Positions 9,766 through 19,000 are shown, counted from the stretch's first letter. The stretch: DNA of 64,000 nucleotides from Arboricoccus pini (GCF_900187945.1 NZ_FYEH01000003.1:1-64000); one strand, 5' to 3'. Notes: a model not told the origin generated them from the letters alone. A program made the numbers and translations.

Positions 9766-10824
9766 ATGAGCTATGAAGGTCCTCGCTTTGGCATCTGGGC
9801 ACTCGTCTCCGGTGCCACCGGCTCGCTCTTCCACCCCGATGACCCGCCCGACGCCACGTGGGAGCGCAATCGTCGGCTCGTCCTGGAAGCCGAGGCCCTG
9901 GGCTATGACAGCACGCTCGTCGCCCAGCATCTCTTTCATGTCCGCGACGAAAGGCTGGATCAGCTCGAGACCTGGACCGCCTGCGCCGGACTGGCGGCGA
10001 TCACCAGTCGAATCGAGATCATCGCCGCGATCAAGCCCTATCTTTTCCATCCCGTCGTCCTGGCCAAGATGGCGACGCAGATCGAGGAGATCAGCCAAGG
10101 TCGCTTTGCCATCAACCTCGTCAATGCTTGGTACAAACCCGAGTTCGAACGCGCCGGCATTCCCTTCACCGACCATGACGACCGCTATGCGTATGGGCGG
10201 GAATGGATCGATATCGTCCGGCCGTTGATGGAGGGTCGTAAAGTCAATACGAAGGGCCAGCATTTCGAGGTCAGCGATTATCAGCTCCATCCGACCGGCC
10301 GCTACCGACCCCGCCCCTTGATCTATGCCGGCGGCGAATCCAGCCAGGCGCGCGACTTGGCGGCGGGCGTGGCGGATACGTGGTTCATCAATGGCCAGCC
10401 GCCCGAGGATGTGGCGGCATTGATCGCCGACATCAGTCGGCGGCCGCGCGTCGATGCCCCCCTTCGCTTCGGCCTTGCCGCTTTCGTCATCGCCCGGCGG
10501 ACGGACGAGGAAGCCCAGGACGAATTGCAGCGGGCATTCGAGCTAGCCGAGCAGGATCGCCCGTATCGTCGACAAAGCCTCGACAATACCGACAACAAGG
10601 CCGTCATGTTCAAGACGTTCGCTCGGATGCCGCACGTTGGCACCAATGGCGGCACCGCGGCCGGCCTGGTTGGCAGTTATGAGCGCGTGGCCGAACGCAT
10701 CCGGCGCTTCCACTCGCTGGGCATCGATCTTTTCATGCTGCAGTTCCAGCCCTTCGAGGCGGAAATGCGCCGCTTTGCGCACGAGGTGATGCCACGCGTG
10801 CGCGAGCGGAGCGCTGCCGCCTGA
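9766..10824 (+). CDS. LLM-class flavin monooxygenase, SfnG/SsuD-like
   Basis: A 352-residue luciferase-like monooxygenase. The motifs GYDSTLVAQHLF, ISQGRFAINLVNAWYKPEFE and PLIYAGGESSQARDLA fit the dimethylsulfone (SfnG) and alkanesulfonate (SsuD) monooxygenases, with the NAWY segment closer to SfnG. Such enzymes cleave a C-S bond using FMNH2 and oxygen to release sulfite or a sulfinate. The ATG at 9766 is preceded by GGAGG at about 9753-9757. The frame is open upstream into the ATPase gene, but that part is not coding-like. It is a different subfamily from the monooxygenase at 5284, so the cluster encodes two distinct flavin oxygenases. Confidence 0.85.
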   Translation: MSYEGPRFGIWALVSGATGSLFHPDDPPDATWERNRRLVLEAEALGYDSTLVAQHLFHVRDERLDQLETWTACAGLAAITSRIEIIAAIKPYLFHPVVLAKMATQIEEISQGRFAINLVNAWYKPEFERAGIPFTDHDDRYAYGREWIDIVRPLMEGRKVNTKGQHFEVSDYQLHPTGRYRPRPLIYAGGESSQARDLAAGVADTWFINGQPPEDVAALIADISRRPRVDAPLRFGLAAFVIARRTDEEAQDELQRAFELAEQDRPYRRQSLDNTDNKAVMFKTFARMPHVGTNGGTAAGLVGSYERVAERIRRFHSLGIDLFMLQFQPFEAEMRRFAHEVMPRVRERSAAA

Positions 10825-10851
10825 TCTCGCTTGGTTCAAAAGGGCAATGAC

Positions 10852-11883
10852 ATGATGGCAACTCCACGCCGTAGCCTCCTGCGGACGGGCTTGGGCCTGT
10901 GCGCTTCCGTCCTGGCCATGCCGGCACTTATCCGCCACGGCAGGGCGGCCGAGCTGAAGCCTGTCCGGATCATCGATTCGCCCGGGCGCTGGGCAAGCTA
11001 CGAGCTTATCTTCGTGGCCGACTCCAATGGACTGTTCAAGGAACAGGGATTGGCGCTGGAACTGATACCCCTGCCCCCGGATCAGTACACGGTGGCCCTG
11101 GATAGCGGGGTTACCGATTTCGCCCCGGCTTCGGACTATGCCTATTTCATCAATGTCCGCGACAAAGGACTGATCGCCAAGGAAATCGTCGTTTCGACAC
11201 CGAACATCGATCCGGCGCGTGCCTCGGACGGGCTCTTCGTTCGAGAAGACAGCCCGATCCAGCGCGCAACCGATTTGCGCGGCAAGAAGATCGGCATGAC
11301 CAATGTCAGCTTCTCGAGTGCTTGGTTCACCGCCGAGTTTCTGGGCCAGAGCGGCGTCGGGCTTGGCGAAGTGACCTACGTGCCGATCCCGGCCCAGCAA
11401 CAGGAACAGGTTCTACAGTCGGGCGACGTCGACGCCATCTTCGCCTTCTCGCCGATCGACGCGATCCTCAGGCGGCGCGGCGGCTATCGGCAGATATTCC
11501 AGCTCGGCACCATCGCTGGCCGCCGCATAAACCGAGGCGGAACGATGGCCAAGGAATCGCTCATCCGCTCCGATCCGGATCTCGTTCGCAACTACGCCAC
11601 AGCCATTGCGAAGGCTGCCGATTGGGCCAACCACAACCAGGCGGCCGTGATCCAGCTCGGCATCGACAAAGGACGCATTCCAGACGGCCTCGCACCCTAC
11701 ATCTATACCAAGGACGGAAAGGGCGATTACAGCGTGCTCACCTGGCCGGATCATGGACTTCAGCGTGAGGATGATGTGCGCTTCTGGCTGGAGATGGACG
11801 AGCGCCAGGGGGTCGTGCCGAAGGGCAAGCTGAGCGTCGCCGAGCTTTACACCAACGAGTTCAATCCTTTCGCTAGCGCATGA
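10852..11883 (+). CDS. ABC substrate-binding protein, SsuA/NMT1-like
   Basis: A 343-residue periplasmic binding protein. The N-terminus has a twin-arginine-type signal (RRSLLRTGLGLCASVLAMPA, probably cleaved after GRAA). The mature part fits the SsuA/NMT1/THI5 family: VADSNGLFKEQGLALELIP, then DLRGKKIGMTNVSFSSAWF, then GDVDAIFAFSPIDAIL. An AAGGG element precedes tandem ATG codons at 10852 and 10855; an upstream TTG at 10831 is less likely. It is the last gene of the cluster and should deliver ligand to the permease and ATPase encoded at 8071 and 8904. The ligand is inferred to be organosulfur. Confidence 0.85.
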   Translation: MMATPRRSLLRTGLGLCASVLAMPALIRHGRAAELKPVRIIDSPGRWASYELIFVADSNGLFKEQGLALELIPLPPDQYTVALDSGVTDFAPASDYAYFINVRDKGLIAKEIVVSTPNIDPARASDGLFVREDSPIQRATDLRGKKIGMTNVSFSSAWFTAEFLGQSGVGLGEVTYVPIPAQQQEQVLQSGDVDAIFAFSPIDAILRRRGGYRQIFQLGTIAGRRINRGGTMAKESLIRSDPDLVRNYATAIAKAADWANHNQAAVIQLGIDKGRIPDGLAPYIYTKDGKGDYSVLTWPDHGLQREDDVRFWLEMDERQGVVPKGKLSVAELYTNEFNPFASA

Positions 11884-12365
11884 GAACGAGCCGGGCCCCT
11901 TCCCATCCAGGAAAGCGCGCTTGTTCCGCCAGCGGCTCGATGAGTTCCGCCTAGGTCCAAGTCTGCCGCGCGCGCTGCCTTCTGCTCCTTCGACCGCCGC
12001 AATGAGTCCTGTTGCCGGTACTGGCGACCGGCTTGCGCCAGCGCATCGTCGACGCCGCCTACAATCTTGCCACAGGTCGGCATCAAACCCGGTTGGCGCC
12101 GCGACCGGTACCGACCGCGCGCTGCACTCTGGCTGACAGACCAGGCTTCGAGATCGGCCAATTCCCTCGTGGCCCGCCGGCCGCCAGGAACGGTGATCGT
12201 CGCGGCCAGGGACATCGCCACGCCGATCGAACCGGTGCGCCGCATCAACACGCCCATTTGCGGGTCACCCACCTCGTCTTCCTGCCAACGGCCGACGGCC
12301 CTATCCTTGACCAGCAGATGGCGGGTGGCGAGTTCGGCCATCCAAACGAATGTCGGCGAGGAACT
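11884..12365. other. 482-bp region without a clear gene
   Basis: Between the binding-protein gene and hsdM, both strands have long open frames but none has a start signal or a recognisable family. A minus-strand frame (about 12350 down to 11850) has a fairly protein-like middle part but runs antisense into hsdM, so I treat it as a shadow or a worn remnant. GAGGA at 12358-12362 is the hsdM ribosome-binding site. Confidence 0.35.
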
Positions 12366-13862
12366 ATGGCAACAGGCGAACTGGCCCGAGGCGCGGTGAC
12401 GACCCGCGACATCGTCCAGAAGCTCTGGAATCTTTGCCATGTCCTGCGCGACGATGGCGTTTCCTACAGCGAGTATGTGGTCGAGCTAACCTTCCTCCTG
12501 TTCCTCAAGATGATGGAGGAGACCGGCAATGAGCAGAGGCTGCCCCAGCCCTATCGGTGGCGCGAACTTGCGAGGCGCGAGGCCCTCGATCAGCTCACCT
12601 TCTACAAGCAGCTGCTGCACGATCTGGGCAATGCCGGCTGCACCAAGAATGCGACCGTCCGGACGATCTTTACGGACGCGCGGACACGGCTGAGGGAACC
12701 CGCCAACCTCAAGGCGCTCACCAGGGCCATCGACCGGCTGGACTGGTTCTCGGCCCGCGAGGAAGGCTTGGGCAATCTTTATGAAGGCCTTTTGGAGAAG
12801 AACGCGTCCGATAAGAAATCGGGTGCCGGCCAGTACTTCACGCCGCGCCCCCTGATCGACTGCATCGTGCGTGTCATCAAGCCGCAGCCGGGTGAGACCA
12901 TTCAGGATCCGGCCGCCGGCACGGGCGGTTTCCTGGTCGCCGCCGATCGTTACATCAAGGATGCCACCAACGATCTCGCCAAGCTCTCGGCAAAGGCGGC
13001 GATCTTCCAGCGCCGCCATGCCTATAAGGGCCTGGAACTGGTGGTGGATACCCACCGGCTCTGCCTGATGAACCTGATGCTCCACGATATCGACGCATCG
13101 CTGGAGCAAGGCGATACGCTCTCCCCCGATGGCCAGGCGCTGGGCAAGGCCGATATCATCCTCACCAACCCGCCCTTTGGTACCAAGAAGGGTGGCGGCC
13201 GGCCGACGCGTGCTGATTTCTCGGTAACGGCCGATAGCTCCAACAAGCAGCTGGCCTTTGTCGAGCATCTGGTCCGGGCGCTGAAACCCGGAGGCCGGGC
13301 GGCCTTCGTCGTGCCCGACAATCTTCTCTTCGAGGATAATACCGGCCGGCGTCTGCGCACCTGGCTGATGGAACTCTGTGATCTGCACACCATCCTGCGC
13401 CTGCCGACCGGTATCTTTTATGCCCAGGGCGTGAAGACCAATGTTCTCTTCCTCACCCGAGGACGAACCGACAGCGGCAATACCGACCAGGTCTGGATCT
13501 ACGATCTGCGCGCCGACATGCCGGCCTTCGGCAAGACCCGCCCCCTGACGCTGGCCGACTTCGCCGGCTTCGAGGCGGCCTTCGGCGACGATCCCAACGG
13601 CAAGACTCCTCGAACAGACGAGGGCGAGACCGGCCGCTTCCGTTCTTTCACGCGGAGCCTGATCGAAGAGCGCAACGACAATCTCGACATCGCCTGGCTG
13701 CGCGACGCCGAGGCCGACGCCGAAGAGGGCCTGACCGAACCAGAGGACATCGCTGCTGCCATCATAGGCCACCTGCGGGCAGCCTTGGCCGAGATCGAGG
13801 CACTCAGCCAGGAACTGGAAGTGCCAGAGCCGGACATAGCAGGAGGTACCGCCGCCGAATGA
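12366..13862 (+). CDS. hsdM: Type I restriction-modification methyltransferase subunit (HsdM)
   Basis: A 498-residue N6-adenine DNA methyltransferase subunit. The N-terminal HsdM domain has IVQKLWNLCHVLRDDGVSY and the KKSGAGQYFTPRPLIDCIV junction. The SAM-binding motif DPAAGTGGFL is at about residues 181-190, and the catalytic NPPF motif is at residues 268-271. GAGGA just before the ATG at 12366 fixes the start; the frame is open further upstream but not coding-like. It overlaps hsdS by ATGA. With HsdS it should make a sequence-specific methyltransferase. No HsdR translocase/nuclease gene is present on either side in this window. Confidence 0.92.
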   Translation: MATGELARGAVTTRDIVQKLWNLCHVLRDDGVSYSEYVVELTFLLFLKMMEETGNEQRLPQPYRWRELARREALDQLTFYKQLLHDLGNAGCTKNATVRTIFTDARTRLREPANLKALTRAIDRLDWFSAREEGLGNLYEGLLEKNASDKKSGAGQYFTPRPLIDCIVRVIKPQPGETIQDPAAGTGGFLVAADRYIKDATNDLAKLSAKAAIFQRRHAYKGLELVVDTHRLCLMNLMLHDIDASLEQGDTLSPDGQALGKADIILTNPPFGTKKGGGRPTRADFSVTADSSNKQLAFVEHLVRALKPGGRAAFVVPDNLLFEDNTGRRLRTWLMELCDLHTILRLPTGIFYAQGVKTNVLFLTRGRTDSGNTDQVWIYDLRADMPAFGKTRPLTLADFAGFEAAFGDDPNGKTPRTDEGETGRFRSFTRSLIEERNDNLDIAWLRDAEADAEEGLTEPEDIAAAIIGHLRAALAEIEALSQELEVPEPDIAGGTAAE

Positions 13863-15175
13863 GCGAACTCCCAAGAGGTTGGCGCTGGGCAAGCATCTGC
13901 GACCTGTGCGATCTCGTGCGCGGGGTTACCTACGCGGGAAACGAGGCTCACACGCAGCCTGCCGATGGCCTGATCCCCCTGTTACGGGCGACCAATATCC
14001 AAAGCGGGCGCATCGTGACGCATGATCTTGTCTATGTTCCCCGCCGTTACGTCGCGCCACGCCAATATCTGCGCTCTGGTGATCTGTTGATCGCCACGTC
14101 ATCCGGATCGCGTGATGTCGTGGGCAAGGCGGCACCCGCCGGCAGCGCGCATGAACATTATGCCTTTGGCGCCTTTTGTTCCGTCGCACGACCCAGGACC
14201 GCCGAGGCTGCGGCTTGGCTGCGCCTGTTTCTGCGGAGTGCCGCATACCGAGCCTATGTCGAAAGCGTCGCGTTTGGCGCCAGCATCAATAATTTCCGCA
14301 GCACCGATATCGGCAATCTCCCGCTGCCCCTGCCCCCGCCCGGCGACCGGCGGCGAATCAGCACGAGGCTGGACAGCCTGCTCGCCCGGACCGCGCGCGT
14401 CCGCGATGAACTGGCCGCGATCCCTCCCCTGGCCAGCCGCTACAGACAGGCCATCCTGACCGCGGCCGCGAGCGGCTCCCTGACCAGGGCGTGGCGGGCA
14501 AAAGCAGCCTCGCCGGTCTGGCGACGGACACGTCTTGTTGATGTCGCACAAGCGATTTTCGACGGTCCCTTCGGTTCCAATCTGAAATCATCGGACTACA
14601 CGTCGTGCGGCGTGCGCGTCGTGCGGCTCGAGAATATCGGCCATCTCCGCTTTTTACACGACAGGCAGACTTTTATTTCCGCGGACAAGCATGCGGCACT
14701 GATCCGTTATTCGCTTCGTCCTCATGACATCTTGATCTCGTCTTTCGTGAATGAGGAAATCAGGGCCTGTCTTTATCCCTCCGACCTTGAAACGCCAGCG
14801 ATCAACAAGGCCGACTGCTTTTGCATTCGCCTCGACGAGCAGGTCTGCGATCCGAAATTTCTGGCGTTTCGCCTCGCCTGCCGCACGACCCATTCGCTTT
14901 TCAGGGCCGCCGCCCACGGCGCCACGCGTCCCCGGATCAGGCTTGGTCAGCTCCGTGCATTCGAATTCGACCTGCCCCCCATCGACGAGCAACGCGAAAT
15001 CGTCCGCCTCGCCGAGGGCGCATTCGCCCGGCTCGACCGCCTGATCGCAAGCTGGACGCGCGCATCGAGCCTCGCTCCCAGACTTGACCAGGCGCTGCTC
15101 GCCAAAGCCTTTCGAGGCGCTCTTGCGCCAGAGGATACCCCTGACGAGCCAGCGGTCGCCGGCAGTGGCGTCTAA
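13859..15175 (+). CDS. hsdS: Type I restriction-modification specificity subunit (HsdS)
   Basis: A 438-residue specificity subunit. It has the expected two target-recognition domains: the first after LPRGWRWASICDLCDLVRGV, the second after RRTRLVDVAQAIFDGPFGSN. Conserved helical spacers follow each (SRYRQAILTAAASGSLT, and LDQALLAKAFRGALAPED at the C-terminus). The presence of two complete domains means a bipartite DNA target; its sequence cannot be read from the protein. It is translationally coupled to hsdM. The usual third gene, hsdR, does not follow. Confidence 0.9.
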   Translation: MSELPRGWRWASICDLCDLVRGVTYAGNEAHTQPADGLIPLLRATNIQSGRIVTHDLVYVPRRYVAPRQYLRSGDLLIATSSGSRDVVGKAAPAGSAHEHYAFGAFCSVARPRTAEAAAWLRLFLRSAAYRAYVESVAFGASINNFRSTDIGNLPLPLPPPGDRRRISTRLDSLLARTARVRDELAAIPPLASRYRQAILTAAASGSLTRAWRAKAASPVWRRTRLVDVAQAIFDGPFGSNLKSSDYTSCGVRVVRLENIGHLRFLHDRQTFISADKHAALIRYSLRPHDILISSFVNEEIRACLYPSDLETPAINKADCFCIRLDEQVCDPKFLAFRLACRTTHSLFRAAAHGATRPRIRLGQLRAFEFDLPPIDEQREIVRLAEGAFARLDRLIASWTRASSLAPRLDQALLAKAFRGALAPEDTPDEPAVAGSGV

Positions 15176-15986
15176 CGACACGCGTAACGCCACCGGAGTC
15201 CGGGGGCCAAAGCTCCAGATTCGACTGGATTAAACGAGATCGGTGGCAGGCCGGGAATGATGAAGAGGCATCGACGAACCCGCTCACCTGCCGCTCTTTA
15301 AGACCTCCTCGACAAGGCGGTAACGCAGAGGGCCGCCTAGGAGCTGCCCCTGCTTTTGAACATGACGACCAAATGGACGAATATTGGCCAGAGCAGCGGG
15401 AAACCCTTGCCGCCCTCATCGCCCGATCCCGGGATCTCGAGGCTGACACTCGTTACTACCGGGCGCTCTTCGACGAACAGATACAAGCCTCAAAGCCCAA
15501 ACGAACGCCGCCAGAGCGCCCGATGGACCACGCCGATCTGACCACGGGTATCCTCTGCGTCAACGAGCACAACCAAGCCCGAACAACGGGCGAAGACGTC
15601 TCGTGGCTCTCCATTGAGGCGACCGGAATGCCCCACAACGAATGCCATCATGGTGGAGGCGTAGTCTTCGAGGAGCGCTTGCCCGAGCACGCGAAGCAGC
15701 CCGACAGGGCAGCTCGACTCCCCACCTCTCAAGAATGCACGCCATTTACTATCGCGTCCTCATCTCCGGACCGGGTTCGGACAAGAGGGCCTGATATGTG
15801 CACTGCTAATAAGCCCAAGGCACATGACGCACCGGCTCCGACACCCGCCCCGAGGCACCCGGCGTGCCTGATCACGCAGCCGAGCGCAGTGACGTGAACG
15901 CCAACGTCTTGGTGCATCACAGCTCGTGATCCAACGGCAGAAGGTCGGTAGCTCTATATCAGCCGGGATCAATGTGCCGACCTAGG
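15176..15986. other. Gene-poor stretch after hsdS
   Basis: No convincing gene. A plus-strand frame from ATG 15373 encodes about 174 residues; its first 45 or so (MDEYWPEQRETLAALIARSR and on to about 15510) look like a real helical, charged N-terminus, but the rest loses protein character. It may be the start of a decayed gene. I see no hsdR sequence, transposase or terminal repeat. Confidence 0.3.
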
Positions 15987-16289
15987 CTAGCCCCGACACT
16001 TCTTGACGAAAGACCTACGAGAAGCTCCATGCAGCTTCTTGGCGTCAGCATCCGCAGCACACTTCTTGCTGGCATCGCTCGTGGTCGAGGTGGCTGCGGC
16101 AGTGTCGTTGGCAGAAAAACAACGGCTCAGGAAATTTATACGGGCATCTCCAGATAGCCCTTTTGTCTCCGCGTCCGCGCTGCACCTACTCATAATTGGG
16201 TTCTCCGGCTCGAGTGCGTGGGCCACGCCGGGAAGGTTGGTACAGAGTGCCGCTGCCACCAACATTGCCGAAACTAAAAGACCGCGCAT
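15987..16289 (-). CDS. PsiF-repeat secreted protein
   Basis: A 100-residue protein with a clear Sec signal peptide (MRGLLVSAMLVAAALCTNLP, cleavage near AHA). Two PsiF-type repeats follow, each with the pattern C-x3-A-x2-K-x-L-x-G-x2-R-x2-F-x2-C: CSADAETKGLSGDARINF ending at SRC, and CAADADAKKLHGASRRSF ending at KKC. They are joined by an alanine/threonine-rich linker. PsiF was first named as a phosphate-starvation-inducible E. coli gene, and its biochemical function is not known. I chose the internal ATG at 16289 because the signal peptide begins there. It is isolated, with no same-strand partner close by. Confidence 0.8.
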   Translation of the reverse strand: MRGLLVSAMLVAAALCTNLPGVAHALEPENPIMSRCSADAETKGLSGDARINFLSRCFSANDTAAATSTTSDASKKCAADADAKKLHGASRRSFVKKCRG

Positions 16290-16792
16290 TGCTCTGTCTC
16301 CGTGCCGATGCTGCAATATAAGTCGTCGGACCTTACCGAGGCTGATTCGAGATCATGGCAGCACTAGAGGCCGCCAGGAAAGTGGGAATGAGGGCCTCTG
16401 TCTGCCTCTCGACTGACGCCTCTCTTGGCCGGGTGTCCACGGGATACCGGCGTGCCCCGATGGAGGCTGGTGGAGGAACTGACAGCCAATCTGCTGTCAG
16501 CATGCCCCTATACGTGCGAAGAGCTTTATCTTGAGGACACATGATGTGCTGGCGGTAGACCGTCTCATCACCCTCAGGGCCACAAGCGTCGGCTCAAGGT
16601 GGACAAACCCGAGACAGCCGATCTAGGCGGCAGTTATTTCTTCGGATGGCCTGATGATACTTTCAGCTCATCAAGTCACCCCCACCGAGCAACCCAGAGG
16701 GATAGCTGCCGGTCCGGATCCACGATAAGAGACAGCCTGTTGCCGCCCCAATGAAACCGTTCATTGATTGAGAAAGTGTCGCCCGGATGCGG
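16290..16792. other. Region without a clear gene
   Basis: Short frames on both strands are interrupted by stops. A minus-strand stretch at about 16680-16790 reads as a short protein-like piece (INERFHWGGNRLSLIVDPDR) without a start, ending at a stop, and could be a remnant. Nothing else is supported. Confidence 0.3.
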
Positions 16793-17095
16793 TCATTCCC
16801 GACGCATCCATTTTGCATTATCCTCGGTAATCCTATCAGCATACCGTTGGATGACGTGCAGGGCATGAGCGAAATGCTGCTCGTCGTTATTCAATTCTTT
16901 GACGGCCATTCGTCCGACATCGATCTCGCCCGGCACAAGGCCGGAAAGACCATCCGCCGAGATATGGCGATCGATGATGGCGAGTTGATCCAGTGTGTGG
17001 ACGTAGACGGGATCAAAAGGTCTGCCCTTGCAGCCGTCCTCGGCGTGGCGGCGGGCGTGTTCGATTGCGGTAGTAAGCTCCGACGGCAGCGTCAT
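16793..17095 (-). CDS. Small hypothetical protein
   Basis: A 100-residue, mostly helical, soluble protein rich in His, Asp and Ala, with no signal peptide or membrane segment. It begins MTLPSELTTAIEHARRHAED and contains PVYVHTLDQLAIIDRHI and KELNNDEQHFAHALHVI. An AAGGGA lies about 11 bases before the ATG. I do not recognise the family. It lies 72 bases downstream of the MarR gene on the same strand and may share its transcript. It sits in an accessory region with pseudogenes, which lowers confidence that it is functional. Confidence 0.5.
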   Translation of the reverse strand: MTLPSELTTAIEHARRHAEDGCKGRPFDPVYVHTLDQLAIIDRHISADGLSGLVPGEIDVGRMAVKELNNDEQHFAHALHVIQRYADRITEDNAKWMRRE

Positions 17096-17167
17096 GGTGC
17101 GGACGGTCCCTTGTTCATCGAGAAATAAGGCAATCGACCGGGCCGTCGCCGCCCCAGTTGTTGCCGT

Positions 17168-17740
17168 TCAAACCGAGCTTGTCGGTTCCTGATAGCGGTC
17201 AGCGCTCTTTGCATACCATTCCTCCAGAAGCTGCGAGATGCGATCGAATAGCGAGTGTTTCGCCAGCGCATCATCAAGGCGATCGAGAACGGCCACCACA
17301 CCACCTGCTTCCTCATCCAGCATGGCCGAAGCTTTATCGAACGCATTCCACATGGGACCCAGTTCACGCACCAGCGCTTGTCCCTTCGCGGTAAGTGAAA
17401 GGAGACGTCGACGTCCGTCTGCTGCATCTGGCTGGGACGCAACGAGTCCCGCGGCCTCCAGCGATCGCGCAGCTTGACTGACCGACACATGCGTGATCCT
17501 CAGCCTCTCAGCGAGTTCTCCGATCGCGAGAGGACCGTCTAGTGCGACCGCATCCCTGACGACCCGCATGATTTCGTTCGGTCCGAGCTTCAGGTCGTAG
17601 GGCGATGCCTGCTTCAGGCCTGGGAACCCATCCGCGATGATGCCCTTCAGCCGGTAATAACCAAGCGCGTCCAGGTTGGGATCGTAGTTGCTGACGTTCG
17701 CCTTTACGGCGGCAAGGAAGAAGTCGACCGCTTTAACGCT
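17168..17740 (-). pseudogene. MarR-family regulator, 5' end lost
   Basis: The winged-helix core is intact (about 17569-17168): GPLAIGELAERLRITHVSVS, then AARSLEAAGLVASQPDAADG, then RRRLLSLTAKGQ, as in MarR regulators. The coding frame continues upstream to about 17740 with a plausible dimerisation helix (VDFFLAAVKANVSNYDPN, then LGYYRLKGIIADGFPGLK). No ATG, GTG or TTG occurs in that extension, and it runs straight into a fragment of a short-chain dehydrogenase. A deletion therefore seems to have removed the original start. A 133-residue product from ATG 17569 would lack the N-terminal helix, so it is probably inactive; some function cannot be excluded. Confidence 0.6.
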
Positions 17741-17986
17741 GGGATGGAGGCGAATGGGAATGTTCTCGAGGAACAGTCCGAAGCCATCCGACGTGGTGCG
17801 GCTTGAGTGTACATCACGCCGGCCTTGTTGATCAGCAGGTCGACGCGTGGATGGGCGGCCAGCAACTTGGCCGTCGCCAACCGGATCGAATTGAGCGAGG
17901 TTAGGCCGAGCGGCTGGAGGACCACGTCACCGGCGATGCGGGCTGCTGCCTGTATGCCTTTCCCAACAACGCGGACGGTTCACGGT
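17741..17986 (-). pseudogene. Short-chain dehydrogenase fragment
   Basis: An internal piece of a short-chain dehydrogenase/reductase of the retinol-dehydrogenase-like group. It has the segment after the cofactor site (AARIAGDVVLQPLGLTSLNS) and the conserved N-N-A-G-V-M-Y motif, here INKAGVMYT. After MYT a frameshift leads to TTSDGF, which would follow in a normal SDR, and then into the MarR frame. The N-terminal GxxxGxG cofactor loop and the catalytic YxxxK region are missing; a stop lies immediately upstream at about 17989. It is a remnant. Confidence 0.65.
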
Positions 17987-17989
17987 GAT

Positions 17990-18421
17990 CGAGGGAGAGA
18001 AAAGCGTCCCTACGGAATTATGACTGTGGGCGGGATTGCGGGTCAAGCTGCGTGGCATTATAGGGTAATATTATAATTCAACGACTTATTGGCAATTAAT
18101 GGCGGGGTACGCCCGACGAAGATGAGTGCTATGTCTACGCTATAGCTCTCTAAAACCGCACGGTGCATTCCAGCGTTTGGCGATTTCTGAACGGCAAGGC
18201 CTGTGGGATAGCGATCGGTCGGCTGCCAGGAAGCCAATGTGCTGAAACGCCGATTCGTTTGCCTATCGTGACGTTACCGCGTCTGACGAATGTCTGCCAA
18301 TCCCGCGTAGATCTCCGAACGATTGCGTGCGGAAGCCGCAATTTCAGCTCAAGAAGCCGATCATCGGCAACGGGCGCGTTTGCCCCGACCGGAGGCGAAA
18401 TGAAGTCGGCACCGGGACCTG
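17990..18421. other. Gene-free, AT-richer stretch
   Basis: No supported gene on either strand. The segment about 18041-18130 is clearly AT-richer than the rest of the window (for example TAATATTATAATT), which suggests foreign or regulatory DNA. It lies between the end of the methyltransferase gene and the SDR fragment, probably a boundary between two imported segments. Confidence 0.35.
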
Positions 18422-19000
18422 TCAGGGCTTCACGAAGCGGTACGCTAAACGATCGGTCTCGCCCTTGATCGTTGGATCGAACACCTTAACCGAGTGCGCA
18501 TCGTCCTTGTTCGCAAGCATGGCGCTTTCCGCCTCCAATACGAAGCCGGCCGCCTCCACCTCCTCGCGGACGGAGGCAGGGTCGATCCGATGCAGCGACT
18601 GTGCGTCCCTCGTGCCCGCCCCCGCGGCGGCGGCATGATCGACGATGACGTACGACCCACCGGACTTCAGCCGCTCGTACACGACTCGATTGAAGTCGGC
18701 CGCCGTCGCGTCCCTGGCCTCGATCAGCGCGGCATGGAGATCGTGGTAGAATAGGTGCAGCCACAGGACATCCGCTGGCTGCGTGACCTCCGGCATTGCG
18801 ACGAGATCCGCTGATACGGCTTCGACGTTCTCTCGGCCAGGCTCCTTCGCGAGCGCCCGCATGCGGCTGACCGAATCGCTCTTCACGTCGGAGAAGAGGC
18901 GCGTCCAGTCTCCGTCGCCTGGGTACACGTCGATCACGGTGGAGCCCGCATCGATGCCGGCAAACCGGATTAGCTCGGATAGCTTGGGTTGGTCGTACAT
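18422..19000 (-). CDS. Class I SAM-dependent methyltransferase
   Basis: A 192-residue Rossmann-fold methyltransferase: N-terminal PKLSELIRFAGIDAGSTVID, the SAM-binding loop VIDVYPGDGDW, a later LKSGGSYVIVDHAA strand and a C-terminal SVKVFDPTIKGETDR hairpin. This resembles proteins annotated as predicted methyltransferases whose substrate is unknown. A GGAGA just before the ATG at 19000 decides the start over an in-frame ATG 69 bases upstream. It is the last gene of a minus-strand set that begins with the SDR at 20988 and is divergent from a LysR regulator. Confidence 0.75.
   Translation of the reverse strand: MYDQPKLSELIRFAGIDAGSTVIDVYPGDGDWTRLFSDVKSDSVSRMRALAKEPGRENVEAVSADLVAMPEVTQPADVLWLHLFYHDLHAALIEARDATAADFNRVVYERLKSGGSYVIVDHAAAAGAGTRDAQSLHRIDPASVREEVEAAGFVLEAESAMLANKDDAHSVKVFDPTIKGETDRLAYRFVKP

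Noticed and set aside
12012-12365. N-terminal extension of hsdM by 118 codons
   Set aside because: HsdM family proteins start at the helical domain after 12366, and a ribosome-binding site (GAGGA) lies directly before that ATG.
11847-12440. Minus-strand frame of 197 codons before hsdM
   Set aside because: The middle part looks somewhat protein-like, but there is no start signal and no recognisable family, and it overlaps hsdM antisense.
15176-15986. An hsdR gene or remnant following hsdS
   Set aside because: No DEAD-box or HsdR motif is present in any frame; only a short frame of unknown origin starts at 15373.
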